Source: Anaeromyxobacter oryzisoli (lineage in GTDB: Bacteria > Myxococcota > Myxococcia > Myxococcales > Anaeromyxobacteraceae). Taken from it: 64,000 nt of DNA. Made by a program: the position numbers and the translations under genes. Location: assembly GCF_022690765.1 (NCBI RefSeq), contig NZ_JALCZA010000010.1, positions 1 to 64,000 on the forward strand, read 5' to 3'. Position 1 is the stretch's first letter. Each line of letters starts with the position of its first letter. Under the pieces are notes generated by a model. The model saw nothing but the letters and a program-made list of their open reading frames with translations. It searched no databases and was not told where the DNA came from. This document shows positions 45,335-60,296 of this stretch, piece by piece.

Positions 45335-45657
45335 CGAGGCGGCGCGCGGGGCGGCGGGCGGGCCGGACCGCCCCCGGGCGGGTCGGGAATCGCGCTCCGT
45401 TCCCGACCGAGAGTAGTTTTTCCGAAGGGCCTGGGTGCGGCGCCGTGGCGCGGACTCCTCGCCGGCCGAGCGTGCGCCGGGCCCACGACGCGGACCGTGA
45501 GGGGCGGGCGGCGGCCCGCCCGTCCTCGGGGCGCGCGGCGGTCGCGCGCATCCGCGTGGCGCGCCCTCGCGGCCTCGCCTATTGGGACGGAGCAGGAGGT
45601 CGTCTCACGCGGCCGCACGGCGGGCCCGCTGGCACCGGTCCGCCACGAGGAGGACAC
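45335..45657. other. 323-bp intergenic region
   Basis: Holds a REP-derived hairpin (45381-45425) after the selenoprotein gene. The remainder is G+C-rich without a recognisable ORF or RNA motif. GAGGAGG lies just before the ACT-protein GTG. Confidence 0.6.
45381..45425 (+). repeat. Solitary REP copy forming a terminator-like hairpin
   Basis: GGTCGGGAA (45381-45389) pairs with TTCCCGACC (45400-45408) and is followed by GAGAGTAG and a run of five T. CCCGACCGAGAGTAGTT is identical to the REP ends of the RAYT units 23-27 kb away, so a mobile REP seems to serve as the transcription terminator of the selenoprotein gene. Confidence 0.6.
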
Positions 45658-46047
45658 GTGCCCAGGGCCAAGCAGATCTCGGCGTGGGTCGAGGACCGTC
45701 CCGGAATGCTCGGACAGGTGGTGGATGCGCTCGGGGAGAAGGGCGTGAGCATTCGTGCCCTGTTCGCGACCGCCATGGACGGCCGCGGCTTCGTGCGGGT
45801 GGTGGTGGACAAGCCCGCGGCGGCGAAGCGGATCTTTGCGCGGCACGGGTGGAGGACCACCGAGGAGGACGTCATCGAGGTGACGATCCCGGACCGCCCC
45901 GGCGCGCTCGGCCGGATCGCCGACCGGCTCGGCGACGGCGGCGTGAACGTCTCGTACGCGTACGTCGGCACGGCAAGGAGCGCGAGCAAGGTGAACCTGT
46001 ACCTCGCCGTTCCGGACGTGAAGGCCGCGCTCCGCGTGCTTCGCTGA
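45658..46047 (+). CDS. Double ACT-domain protein
   Basis: A 129-residue protein made of two ACT domains: QISAWVEDRPGMLGQVVDAL (about 6-65) and IEVTIPDRPGALGRIADRL (about 70-129). ACT pairs sense amino acids or other small ligands and usually control a partner enzyme. There is no catalytic domain. The GTG start follows GAGGAGG by 5 nt. The patatin gene begins 48 bp later. The ligand and partner are unknown. Confidence 0.85.
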   Translation: MPRAKQISAWVEDRPGMLGQVVDALGEKGVSIRALFATAMDGRGFVRVVVDKPAAAKRIFARHGWRTTEEDVIEVTIPDRPGALGRIADRLGDGGVNVSYAYVGTARSASKVNLYLAVPDVKAALRVLR

Positions 46048-46094
46048 CGGGCAGCGATCTGCCGCACGAGCGAGCAGATCATTATTTTCAGCTC

Positions 46095-47282
46095 GTGAGC
46101 CACACGGGGCTGGTCCTGACGGGGGGAGGTGCCCGGTCCGCGTACCAGGTCGGCGCGATCCGTGCGCTCGCCGAGGTCGCCGGCCCCGGGCCGCTGCCGT
46201 TCGACGTCATCGCCGGCATCAGCGCCGGCGCCATCAACGGCGTCGTGCTCGCGTGCGGGGCCGAGAACTTCCTCCGCGCGGCCGACGGGCTCCGCACGAC
46301 CTGGAGCCGCCTCACCCCGGACCGGGTCTACAGGACGGGAGCCCTGAACCTCGCCGGGATCGGGACGCGGTGGGTCCGCGATCTCTCGGCGGGCGGCCTC
46401 ATCGGGAAGAGCGGGATCAACTACCTCCTCGACCCGGCGCCGCTGCACGGCCTGCTCGAGAAGGCGCTCGCCATCGGACGGATGCGCCGGCACCTCCGCT
46501 CCGGGCGGCTGCACGGCGTCGCGGTGTCGGCGACCAACTACCACACCGGCGCGGGCGTCACCTTCTTCGAGGGCGCGGCGGAGATCGAGCCCTGGATTCG
46601 CTCCTCCCGCGTCGGCGTCCGGGCGCGGCTGACCCTGGATCACGTGATGGCGTCCGCGGCGATCCCGGTGTTCTTCCCGCCGGTGCGGCTCGAGCGCACG
46701 TTCTACGGCGACGGCTGCGTGCGGATGATCTACCCGATGAGCCCGGCGATCCACATGGGCGCGGAACGGATCGTCGCGATCAGCATCCGCCACCTGCGCG
46801 CGCCCGAGGACACCGCGCGCCAGGAGGTGGTGGAGAAGACGGACGTGCTCCCGCTCTCCGAGATCGCGGGCGTGCTGCTCAACGCGGTCTTCCTCGACTC
46901 GCTCGACTCAGACCTCGAGCGGCTCACCCGCATGAACAAGACGATCGCGCTCATCCCCCGCGAGCGGCTCGGGAAGAGCGACGTCGGGCTCCGGCACATC
47001 CCGGCCCTGGTGCTCCGCCCGTCGGCCGACCTCGGCAAGCTCGCCGCGGACGAGTACCACCGCTTCCCGACGATGCTCCGGTACCTGCTGAAGGGCATCG
47101 GCGCGACCGGCCACGCGGGCGAGGACCTGCTCTCGTACCTCGCGTTCGAGCCGATCTACCTGCAGCGCGTGATGGATCTCGGGTACCAGGACACGATCGC
47201 GCGCCGGGCCGAGATCGAGGACTTCTTCAAGGGCAACGGCGCGCGCCGGCGCGAGACGGGCAACGGCCGGGTCGCGGGGTGA
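46095..47282 (+). CDS. Patatin-like phospholipase
   Basis: A 395-residue lipid acyl hydrolase. The oxyanion loop is TGGGARSAYQVG, the nucleophile elbow GISAGAI (Ser), and the dyad Asp lies in FYGDGCVRMIYP. The rest of the patatin core (SATNYHTGAGVTFF, VMASAAIPVFFPPVRL) is intact. The C-terminal 120 residues are helical and basic. GTG at 46095 places the glycine-rich loop near residue 8, as in related proteins. It is cytoplasmic or peripheral at the membrane. It may be co-transcribed with the ACT gene. Confidence 0.88.
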   Translation: MSHTGLVLTGGGARSAYQVGAIRALAEVAGPGPLPFDVIAGISAGAINGVVLACGAENFLRAADGLRTTWSRLTPDRVYRTGALNLAGIGTRWVRDLSAGGLIGKSGINYLLDPAPLHGLLEKALAIGRMRRHLRSGRLHGVAVSATNYHTGAGVTFFEGAAEIEPWIRSSRVGVRARLTLDHVMASAAIPVFFPPVRLERTFYGDGCVRMIYPMSPAIHMGAERIVAISIRHLRAPEDTARQEVVEKTDVLPLSEIAGVLLNAVFLDSLDSDLERLTRMNKTIALIPRERLGKSDVGLRHIPALVLRPSADLGKLAADEYHRFPTMLRYLLKGIGATGHAGEDLLSYLAFEPIYLQRVMDLGYQDTIARRAEIEDFFKGNGARRRETGNGRVAG

Positions 47283-47304
47283 CGCCCGGGCGGCTGCGCA
47301 GGCG

Positions 47305-48147
47305 CTACGGCTCTGCCGACGCCTGGAGGCGGAGCGCCGGCGCCAGCGTCCGCCACGCCGTCGCCGCGAGCACCACGGCGCCGCCCGCGATGGCCCAAGG
47401 GCCGGGCCGCTCGCCGGCGAGGAGGAACGTCCAGATCGGGTTCAGCACCGGCTCGAGCAGCACGAGCAGGGACGCCTCGACCGCGGGCGTGCGCTCGAGG
47501 CCGCGCGAGAAGCAGAGGTAGGCGAGGCCGAGCTGGAAGACGCCGAGGTAGGCCAGCAGCGCGAGGTCGAGCGCGCGTGGGGCCGGCCCGGTCGGCCAGA
47601 GGGGGAGCGCGATCGCCGCGGCGACGAGGTTCCCCCACACGAGCGACACGGGGCCGTCGCTCCGCAGCCGGCGCAGGCCGACGATGGACAGCGCGAAGGC
47701 GACGCCGGAGCCGAGGGCGACCAGGTTCCCGGCGAGCTGGCCCGCCGACAGCTCGTCGAGGAAGAAGAGCCCGAGGCCGGCGCCGTAGACCGGGATCGCG
47801 AGGAGCTCGCCGCGGGTCGGGCGCTCCCGGAGCAGGAGCGGCGAGAGGAGGAGCACCCACAGCGGCGCGGTGTCCTGGATGAAGATCGCGTTCGCGGCGG
47901 TGGTCAGCTTCGTCGCGAGCACGAACAGCACGACCGTGAAGGCGTAGGCGACCGACACGAGCAGGACGGGCAGGCTCGGCAGGCGCCGGCTCTCCTTCAC
48001 GAGGAGGAGCAGGAAGAGGACGGCCACGAGCGAGCGCGCGCCGGCGATCTGCCAGCCGGAGAGGCCGCAGAGCTTGATGGCGGCGCCGGCGGTGGACCAG
48101 AGGGCGGCGGCCGCGAGGAGGAGGAGGCGGGACTGCACGATCGTCAT
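47305..48147 (-). CDS. EamA/DMT-superfamily transporter
   Basis: A 280-residue membrane protein with 10 predicted helices arranged as two EamA repeats: LLLLAAAALWSTAGAAIKL to about residue 130 and NLVALGSGVAFALSIVGL onward, with LVLLEPVLNPIWTFLLAGE near the end. Such carriers export metabolites or amino acids. The ATG at 48147 (MTIVQSRLLLL) was preferred to the longer frame from 48198 because the promoter lies in between. Confidence 0.88.
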   Translation of the reverse strand: MTIVQSRLLLLAAAALWSTAGAAIKLCGLSGWQIAGARSLVAVLFLLLLVKESRRLPSLPVLLVSVAYAFTVVLFVLATKLTTAANAIFIQDTAPLWVLLLSPLLLRERPTRGELLAIPVYGAGLGLFFLDELSAGQLAGNLVALGSGVAFALSIVGLRRLRSDGPVSLVWGNLVAAAIALPLWPTGPAPRALDLALLAYLGVFQLGLAYLCFSRGLERTPAVEASLLVLLEPVLNPIWTFLLAGERPGPWAIAGGAVVLAATAWRTLAPALRLQASAEP

Positions 48148-48156
48148 CGGGCGCGG

Positions 48157-48165
48157 AGTGTAGCA
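48157..48165 (-). promoter_or_regulatory. Extended -10 promoter of the DMT transporter
   Basis: On the reverse strand TGCTACACT ends 9 nt before the ATG at 48147 and no Shine-Dalgarno sequence intervenes. A leaderless transcript is predicted. Confidence 0.5.
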
Positions 48166-48229
48166 CCGGCCCGGCGGCGCCGCGGACCGGGGCGCCACCC
48201 GCGCGGTGAGGGCGTCGAGCGCGGCGCCG

Positions 48230-54015
<5,786 letters not shown>

Positions 54016-54309
54016 GTGATTGCGGAGCAAACCACGGATGCACGGCCCTGTCGACGCGGGCGCGGGGCGCCGCCGGCTGCCGACCGGCGACCGTACGCCC
54101 TGCGGCCCTCGCGGCTCGGGAACACCGGCCGGTCCCCCCGCATTCGCACCCCGCCCCACAGGGCAGGCAGGGCCGCGGGCCTGGTCGCTCGGCGCCCCCG
54201 TCGGGGACCGCGCCGGCGCGGTCCGGCGCGCGCGGCGCGAGCTCCTTACCTGATCGGCGGCATCGGGACGCCGGAGGAGGATCGGAGGGAGAGGGAGGAG
54301 GCGGGAGGG

Positions 54310-54786
54310 ATGCGCGTCGCGCTCGCCGCGGACCACGCGGGGTACTCGCTCAAGCAGGCCCTCCTCGGCGCCCTGCGCGCGCGCGGCTACGACGTGCTCG
54401 ACCTGGGCGCGCACGACGCCGCGCCGAGCGACTACTCGGACTACGCCGTGGCGGTGGCCCGGGCGCTCGCGGCGGGCGACGCGGAGCGCGCCGTCGTCGT
54501 GTGCGGCTCCGGCGTGGGGGTCGCCGCCGCGGCGAACAAGCTGCCCGGCGTGATCGCGGGGACGTGCCACGACACCTACTCGGCGCATCAGGGGGTGGAG
54601 CACGACGCGATGAACGTGCTCGCCCTCGGCGCGCGCGTGGTCGGCGAGGCCCTCGCGCTCGAGCTCGCGCTGGCGTTCCTCGGGGCCCGGTTCGACGGCG
54701 CGCCGCGCCACCTCCGGCGCGTCGAGAAGCTCCGGGCGCTCGAGGCCGGCTGGGCACCGCCTGCGGGTGCGCGGCGGGAGCGCTGA
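54310..54786 (+). CDS. rpiB: Ribose 5-phosphate isomerase B
   Basis: A 158-residue enzyme interconverting ribose 5-phosphate and ribulose 5-phosphate. Signatures are ALAADHAGYSLKQ, SDYSDYAVAVA, VVCGSGVGVAAAANK (catalytic Cys) and DAMNVLALGARVVG. The start has purine-rich sequence (GGAGGGAGAGGGAGGAGG) overlapping upstream. It heads the pentose phosphate gene group rpiB-gnd-zwf-pgl. Confidence 0.95.
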   Translation: MRVALAADHAGYSLKQALLGALRARGYDVLDLGAHDAAPSDYSDYAVAVARALAAGDAERAVVVCGSGVGVAAAANKLPGVIAGTCHDTYSAHQGVEHDAMNVLALGARVVGEALALELALAFLGARFDGAPRHLRRVEKLRALEAGWAPPAGARRER

Positions 54787-54867
54787 CGATGCGATGGGCG
54801 GGGCCCAGGCGACGGACACGTCGCGCGCTCGACGCGAGCGCGGAGCGGTGAGGGGAGGGCAGCGCGG

Positions 54868-55857
54868 ATGGAGCTCGGGATGATCGGGCTGGGGCGGATG
54901 GGCGGGAACATGGCGCGGCGGCTCGTCCTGGCCGGGCACCGGGTGGTCGGGTGGGCGCGCCACGAGGAGGACGTCCGGGCGGCCGCCGCGGAAGGGGTGA
55001 TCGGCGCCCCGTCGCTCGAGGGCGTCGTCGCCGCGCTCGCCCCGCCGCGGGCGATCTGGGTGATGGTGCCCGCCGGGGCTGCGACGGAGGAGGTCGTGCG
55101 GAGCCTCGGCGAGCGGCTCGCGCCGGGCGACGTGGTGATCGACGGCGGCAACTCCTTCTACAAGGACGACGTGCGACGGGCGAGGCTCCTCGCCGCGCGC
55201 GGCGTCCGCGCCCTCGACGCGGGCACGAGCGGGGGCGTGTGGGGGCGCGAGCGCGGGTACTGCCTGATGATCGGCGGGGACCGCAGCGCCTTCGAGCGGG
55301 TCGAGCCGCTCCTCCGGGCGCTCGCCCCCGGGCGTGCCGCCGCTCCGCCCACGCCCGGCCGGACCCGGGCCGGGACCGCCGAGGACGGCTACCTGTACTG
55401 CGGCCCGCACGGCGCCGGGCACTTCGTGAAGATGATCCACAACGGGATCGAGTACGGGCTCATGCAGGCGTACGCCGAGGGGTTCGACGTGCTCCGCGGC
55501 GCGGCCGGCCCGGGGGTGCCGGAGGAGCTCCGCTACGAGCTCGACCTGCCGGAGATCGCCGAGCTCTGGCGGCGGGGGAGCGTGGTCGCCTCCTGGCTCC
55601 TCGATCTCTCGGCGGCCGGGCTCGCCGGCGACCCTGGGCTCGAGGGCTTCACCGGGGCGGTGGCGGACTCCGGCGAGGGGCGCTGGACGGTCGAGGCCGC
55701 CGTCGAGGAAGGGGTCGCCGCGAACGTCCTCGCCGCCGCGCTCTTCGCCCGGTTCCGCTCGCGCCAGGCGGGGACATTCGGCGAGAAGCTCCTCTCCGCG
55801 ATGCGCCGCGAGTTCGGCGGTCACGCCGAGGCGACGCGCGGCGGAGGCGCCCCGTGA
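54868..55857 (+). CDS. gnd: 6-phosphogluconate dehydrogenase, short NAD-type
   Basis: A 329-residue oxidative decarboxylase making ribulose 5-phosphate. The Rossmann turn is [13 protein letters not shown], then [19 protein letters not shown], and the active-site block [20 protein letters not shown] carries the catalytic Lys and Asn. The length fits the short GndA/YqeC class, not the 470-residue NADP class. The second-to-last helix [15 protein letters not shown] closes the fold. GGGGAGGG lies before the ATG. Its stop overlaps the zwf GTG (GTGA). Confidence 0.92.
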   Translation: MELGMIGLGRMGGNMARRLVLAGHRVVGWARHEEDVRAAAAEGVIGAPSLEGVVAALAPPRAIWVMVPAGAATEEVVRSLGERLAPGDVVIDGGNSFYKDDVRRARLLAARGVRALDAGTSGGVWGRERGYCLMIGGDRSAFERVEPLLRALAPGRAAAPPTPGRTRAGTAEDGYLYCGPHGAGHFVKMIHNGIEYGLMQAYAEGFDVLRGAAGPGVPEELRYELDLPEIAELWRRGSVVASWLLDLSAAGLAGDPGLEGFTGAVADSGEGRWTVEAAVEEGVAANVLAAALFARFRSRQAGTFGEKLLSAMRREFGGHAEATRGGGAP

Positions 55858-57365
55858 GCGCGGGCTCGCCGGAGCGCCCCGGGGATCCGTGCGTCTTCGT
55901 GGTGCTCGGCGCCCTGGGGGACCTCGCGCGGCGCAAGCTCGTCGTGTCGCTCTACAACCTCCGGGCGAACGGGCTGCTCCCCAGGGACTTCGCGATCGTC
56001 GGCGTGGCGCGTCGGGAGCTCGACGACGCCGCGTACCGGGAGTGGGTGACCCGCTCGCTCCGCGAGTTCGCGACCCGTCCGGTGGACGACGCGGTTTGGG
56101 GGGAGTACGCGGAGCGGATCCACTATGTGCGGGGCGACTTCGAGGATCCCGAGACCTACCGCCGGGTCGGGCAGGCCCTCGCCCACGCCCGGGCCGACCA
56201 CGGCACCGCCGGGAACGCGCTCTTCTACCTCGCCGCGCCCCCCAGCGAGTTCGGCGCCATCGTGCGCGGGCTCGCCGCGGGGGAGCTCATGCGGGAGGAC
56301 GAGGGCTGGCGGCGGGTGGTGATCGAGAAGCCGTTCGGGCGCGACCTCGACTCGGCCCGGGCGCTGAACCGGGAGCTCGGGTCGATGCTCCGGGAGGCGC
56401 AGGTCTACCGGATCGACCACTACCTCGGGAAGGAGACCGTCCAGAACATCCTGGTGTTCCGGTTCGCGAACGGCATCTTCGAGCCGATCTGGAACCGGCG
56501 CTACGTGGATCACGTGCAGATCACGGTGGCGGAGGAGCTCGGCGTCGAGGGGCGCGGCGCCTACTACGAGAGCGCCGGCGCGCTCCGCGACATCGTGCAG
56601 AACCACATCTTCCAGCTCCTCACGATGGTCGCGATGGAGCCGCCCTCGACGCTCGCCGCGGAGGCGGTCCGGAACGAGAAGGTGAAGGTCCTCGACGCGA
56701 TCCGGCCGATGTCCCCGGAGCAGGTCCTCGTGGACGCGGTCCGCGGCCAGTACGCCGGGGGGCTCGTGGGCGGCGAGCGGGTCCCGGGCTACCGCGAGGA
56801 GCCCGACGTGTCCCCGACCTCGCAGGTCGAGACCTACGCGGCGGCGCGGCTGTTCGTCGAGAACTGGCGCTGGGCGGGGGTGCCCTTCTTCGTCCGGGCG
56901 GGGAAGCGGCTCGCCCGGCGCGACACCCAGATCACGATCCACTTCCGGCGGCCGCCGCTGCTCCTCTTCCAGGAGGCGGGGATCGAGAGCATCGACCCGA
57001 ACCGGCTCGACATCCTCATCCAGCCGGAAGAGGCGATCTGCATCTCGATGAGGGCGAAGCGGCCGGGGGCGGGGATCCGGCTCGAGCCGGTGAAGCTCCA
57101 CTTCTCCTACCAGCAGTTCGGGGGCGTGCCCGCCTCGACGGGCTACGAGCGGCTCCTCCACGACGTGATGATCGGCGACAGCACGCTCTTCCACCGCGCC
57201 GACATGGTGGAGTCGAGCTGGCGGATCGTGACGCCCATCCTCGACGTGTGGGCGACCCTGCCGGCGCGCGACTTCCCGAACTACGCCGCCGGGACCTGGG
57301 GCCCGGCCGCGGCCCAGGAGCTGCTCGCGCGCGACGGGCGGCGCTGGGTGGATCCGGAGGGTTGA
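55854..57365 (+). CDS. zwf: Glucose-6-phosphate 1-dehydrogenase
   Basis: A 503-residue enzyme that oxidises glucose 6-phosphate to 6-phosphogluconolactone. The cofactor loop is [24 protein letters not shown] is the next signature, and [13 protein letters not shown] is the active site with the catalytic His. Length is typical. GTG at 55854 overlaps the gnd stop, and the zwf stop overlaps the candidate pgl start (TTGA), so three genes are coupled. Confidence 0.96.
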   Translation: MSAGSPERPGDPCVFVVLGALGDLARRKLVVSLYNLRANGLLPRDFAIVGVARRELDDAAYREWVTRSLREFATRPVDDAVWGEYAERIHYVRGDFEDPETYRRVGQALAHARADHGTAGNALFYLAAPPSEFGAIVRGLAAGELMREDEGWRRVVIEKPFGRDLDSARALNRELGSMLREAQVYRIDHYLGKETVQNILVFRFANGIFEPIWNRRYVDHVQITVAEELGVEGRGAYYESAGALRDIVQNHIFQLLTMVAMEPPSTLAAEAVRNEKVKVLDAIRPMSPEQVLVDAVRGQYAGGLVGGERVPGYREEPDVSPTSQVETYAAARLFVENWRWAGVPFFVRAGKRLARRDTQITIHFRRPPLLLFQEAGIESIDPNRLDILIQPEEAICISMRAKRPGAGIRLEPVKLHFSYQQFGGVPASTGYERLLHDVMIGDSTLFHRADMVESSWRIVTPILDVWATLPARDFPNYAAGTWGPAAAQELLARDGRRWVDPEG

Positions 57366-58090
57366 CCATCCCGGGCGGGCTGCTGATCGTGCAGGATCCG
57401 GCGGCGCTCGCGCGGGCGGCGGCGGACGAGGTCGCCCGCCGGGCGACGGAGGCGGTGGCCGCGCGCGGCGCCTTCGCGCTCGCGCTCGCGGGCGGCGCGA
57501 CCCCGCGCGCCCTGTACGCGCTCCTCGCGGACCCCGCCGCGCCGTACCGGGCGCGCGTGCCGTGGGACCGGGTGCACGTCTGGTTCGGCGACGAGCGCAA
57601 CGTCCCGCCCGATCACCCGGAGTCGAACTACCGGATGGCGCGCGAGGCGCTCCTCGATCGCGTCGCCGCCGCCTCGGTGCACCGGATCGAGGGCGAGCGC
57701 CCCGCCGGAGAGGCCGCGGACCGGTACGAGGCGGAGCTCCGGAGCCACCTCGCGGGCGGCGCGGGGCCGCCGGTGCTCGACCTCGTCCTCCTCGGCCTCG
57801 GGACGGACGGCCACACCGCGTCGCTGTTCCCCGGCAGCCCCGCCCTCGAGGAGCGGGTGCGCTGGGTGGCGGCGCCGTTCGTGCCGCGGCTGGGCGCGCA
57901 CCGGATCACGGTCACCTTCCCCGTCCTCGACGCCGCGCGCGCCGTCCTCTTCCTCGTGGCGGGCGCGGCCAAGGCCGCCCCGCTGCGCGCGTTGCTCGCG
58001 CCAGATCCGGCGGAGCCCGTCCCCGCGGCGCGGGTCCGGGCCGGTGTCCGGCTCGTGCTCGCGGATCGCGCCGCCGCGGGCATCCGCTGA
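57362..58090 (+). CDS. pgl: 6-phosphogluconolactonase
   Basis: A 242-residue DevB-type lactonase that hydrolyses the zwf product. Signatures are [36 protein letters not shown] and [18 protein letters not shown] (with the catalytic His), ending in [16 protein letters not shown]. The TTG at 57362 overlaps the zwf stop; GGAGG lies only 1 nt before it, so GTG at 57389 is an alternative start that would still leave most of the fold. Confidence 0.93.
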   Translation: MTIPGGLLIVQDPAALARAAADEVARRATEAVAARGAFALALAGGATPRALYALLADPAAPYRARVPWDRVHVWFGDERNVPPDHPESNYRMAREALLDRVAAASVHRIEGERPAGEAADRYEAELRSHLAGGAGPPVLDLVLLGLGTDGHTASLFPGSPALEERVRWVAAPFVPRLGAHRITVTFPVLDAARAVLFLVAGAAKAAPLRALLAPDPAEPVPAARVRAGVRLVLADRAAAGIR

Positions 58091-58156
58091 AGCGCCTCTC
58101 GACGGGCTCGCCGGAGCTCCGCGGCGGGTAGTCCACCCACCGCCGGCCGTAGCCCG

Positions 58157-58162
58157 TAATAT
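58157..58162 (+). promoter_or_regulatory. -10 promoter element giving a leaderless antiporter mRNA
   Basis: TAATAT ends 9 nt before the ATG at 58172. No Shine-Dalgarno sequence lies between them and no -35 is obvious. Confidence 0.45.
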
Positions 58163-58171
58163 CGCGCCCCG

Positions 58172-59470
58172 ATGCGACGCCTCCTCGCCCTCGCCGCCGG
58201 AGTCCTGCTCGCCGCCCCCACCCTCGCCGCGGAGGGGGGCGTTCACGTCGACCCCATCGGGACGGTCGCGCTCGAGCTGGCGGTCATCCTCGTGGCGGCG
58301 AAGCTCGGCGGCGAGGTCGCGAGCCGCGCGGGGCAGCCGGCGGTCCTCGGCGAGCTGCTCGCGGGGGTGGTGCTCGGCAACCTGGACCTCCTCGGGTTCC
58401 GGGCGGTCGCGGCGATCCCCGCCGACCCCGCGGTGGACGTCCTCGCCAGCCTCGGCGTGATCGTCCTGCTCTTCGAGGTGGGGCTCGAGTCCACGGTGGC
58501 CGAGATGTTGCGGGTCGGGCTCTCCTCGCTGCTCGTGGCGGTCATCGGCGTGGCGGTGCCGTTCCTCCTGGGGTGGGGCGTCGGGGCGCTGCTCTTGCCC
58601 GAGGCGAGCCCGTACGTGCACGCGTTCCTCGGCGCGACGCTCTCCGCGACCAGCGTCGGGATCACCGCGCGCGTGCTCCAGGACCTCGGCCGCTCGCGGT
58701 CGGCCGAGGCGCGCGTCATCCTCGGCGCCGCCGTCATCGACGACGTGCTCGGGCTCGTCGTCCTCGCCGTGGTGAGCGGCGCCGTCGCGGCGGCGGACGC
58801 CGGGCGGGCGATGTCCGCCGGGGCGATCGCGGCGATCGTCGCGAAGGCGGGGGCGTTCCTCGTCGGCGCGCTGGTCCTGGGCGTGAGGTTCTCTCCGCGC
58901 CTCTTCCACCTCGCCTCGCGCCTCCACACCCGCGGCGTGCTCCTGGCGCTCGGCCTCGCCTCCTGCTTCGCGCTGAGCTGGCTCTCGGGCGCCATCGGCC
59001 TGGCGCCCATCGTGGGCGCCTTCGCCGCCGGGCTCGTCCTCGAGGAGCTGCACTACCGCGACTTCGTGAGCCGGGGCGAGCACGGCCTCGAGGAGCTGAT
59101 CCAGCCCATCGCGGGGTTCCTCGTGCCCGTGTTCTTCGTGGTGATGGGGATGCGGACCGACCTGCGCGCGTTCGGGGACGTGCGCGCGCTCGGGCTCGCC
59201 GCGGCGCTCACGGCCGCGGCGATCGTCGGCAAGCAGGCGTGCGCGCTCGGCGTGCTCGGGCGCGGCGTCGACCGGATCGCCGTCGGGATCGGGATGATCC
59301 CGCGGGGCGAGGTCGGCCTGATCTTCGCGAACGTGGGGCTCTCGCTTCACCTCGGGGGGCAGCCGGTCCTCGGGGCCGACGCGTACTCGGCGATCGTCAT
59401 CGTCGTGATCCTCACGACGGTCGTCACGCCTCCGGCGCTCCGGTGGAGCCTCGGACGGCTCGCGCGGTGA
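58172..59470 (+). CDS. CPA2-family cation:proton antiporter (KefB/NapA-like)
   Basis: A 432-residue membrane protein with about 12-13 helices after a signal-like N-terminus (LLALAAGVLLAAPTLAA). The half-membrane features are GQPAVLGELLAGVVLGN and the ion-binding block LGAAVIDDVLGLVVLAVVSG with the paired Asp typical of electrogenic Na+/H+ exchangers. MIPRGEVGLIFANVGL is the second signature. There is no TrkA-N regulatory domain. It exchanges Na+ or K+ for H+; the ion is not determined. Confidence 0.92.
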   Translation: MRRLLALAAGVLLAAPTLAAEGGVHVDPIGTVALELAVILVAAKLGGEVASRAGQPAVLGELLAGVVLGNLDLLGFRAVAAIPADPAVDVLASLGVIVLLFEVGLESTVAEMLRVGLSSLLVAVIGVAVPFLLGWGVGALLLPEASPYVHAFLGATLSATSVGITARVLQDLGRSRSAEARVILGAAVIDDVLGLVVLAVVSGAVAAADAGRAMSAGAIAAIVAKAGAFLVGALVLGVRFSPRLFHLASRLHTRGVLLALGLASCFALSWLSGAIGLAPIVGAFAAGLVLEELHYRDFVSRGEHGLEELIQPIAGFLVPVFFVVMGMRTDLRAFGDVRALGLAAALTAAAIVGKQACALGVLGRGVDRIAVGIGMIPRGEVGLIFANVGLSLHLGGQPVLGADAYSAIVIVVILTTVVTPPALRWSLGRLAR

Positions 59471-59718
59471 CGCCGAGGCTCGTCGCGACGCGCTGCTCGT
59501 GAGGTCGCGCCACTCGGGCGCGCGCCGTCGAACCCGGCGATCCTCGCTGCGCAACCTGCCTCGTTGGGGAGGCCCCGAATGGCCACAACGAATGGCTGCC
59601 AGGGGGTAGCGCACGGACGGGACGTGCCTAACGTGGGTCGGACGGTGGACGGCCGGCAGAGCAGGGCCGCTCTCGCGGACCGCCAAGCCGCTCGAAAAGA
59701 GAAAGGAAACGCAGCGCC

Positions 59719-60063
59719 ATGCCCCATATCGAGATCGAGATCCTCGCCCCCTTCGCGGCAAAGTTCATGGAGGGCACCAACCTGACGCCCGCCGAGCGTG
59801 CCGAGGTCCTCCGGCTCGCGCAGGGCTTCGCCTGCAAGGACTCCGCCGCTGCGGCCAACGTCTCCCCCGAGACCATCCGGGCGCGCCGGAAGCGGATCTA
59901 TCGGAAGCTGGACGTGCCGGGCTCCGGCGAGCTGATCTCCCAGCTCCTCGGGATGTCGCTCAAGATGCTCGCGAGCGGCGAGAAGCTCGAGGTGCGGCCG
60001 CCGGTCGCTGCTCCGCCGCCGTCAGCCGAGGCGACGACGCCGATCAGCGCCGTGGCGCGCTAG
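59719..60063 (+). CDS. Small LuxR-type helix-turn-helix protein
   Basis: A 114-residue protein. Residues about 22-75 form a GerE/LuxR helix-turn-helix: LTPAERAEVLRLAQGFACKD then NVSPETIRARRKRIYRKLDV, where VSxxTIRxxRxxIYxKL is the recognition helix. No receiver or ligand domain precedes it. The tail is Ala/Pro-rich. AAAGGAAA stands about 11 nt before the ATG. The 248-bp region upstream shows no other recognisable site. Targets unknown. Confidence 0.8.
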   Translation: MPHIEIEILAPFAAKFMEGTNLTPAERAEVLRLAQGFACKDSAAAANVSPETIRARRKRIYRKLDVPGSGELISQLLGMSLKMLASGEKLEVRPPVAAPPPSAEATTPISAVAR

Positions 60064-60296
60064 TCGACCCCCCTCTCCACCGACACGTTCCGTGCAGGGT
60101 CGCGCAGCCGGGCGACCCTCGCACGCGAGCGATGTGCGCGGCCGACCGCGATCGGCCGCGAGGCGCCGCGGAGGCGCGAGCTCGCGACGGGCGCCGCTCG
60201 CGGCCTGACTGCGATCGGGCGATCCGCGGATCGAGCGGTCGCCGGATGGCCGGGCCGGGGAGCGCCGTAGGGTCGTGCCCCGCGTGAGACGACGGC

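Noticed and set aside
54016-55824. Reverse-strand N-terminal extension of the giant fusion gene by 600 codons
   Set aside because: The extension is antisense to rpiB and gnd and has shadow composition; real homology begins at the ATG at 54015.
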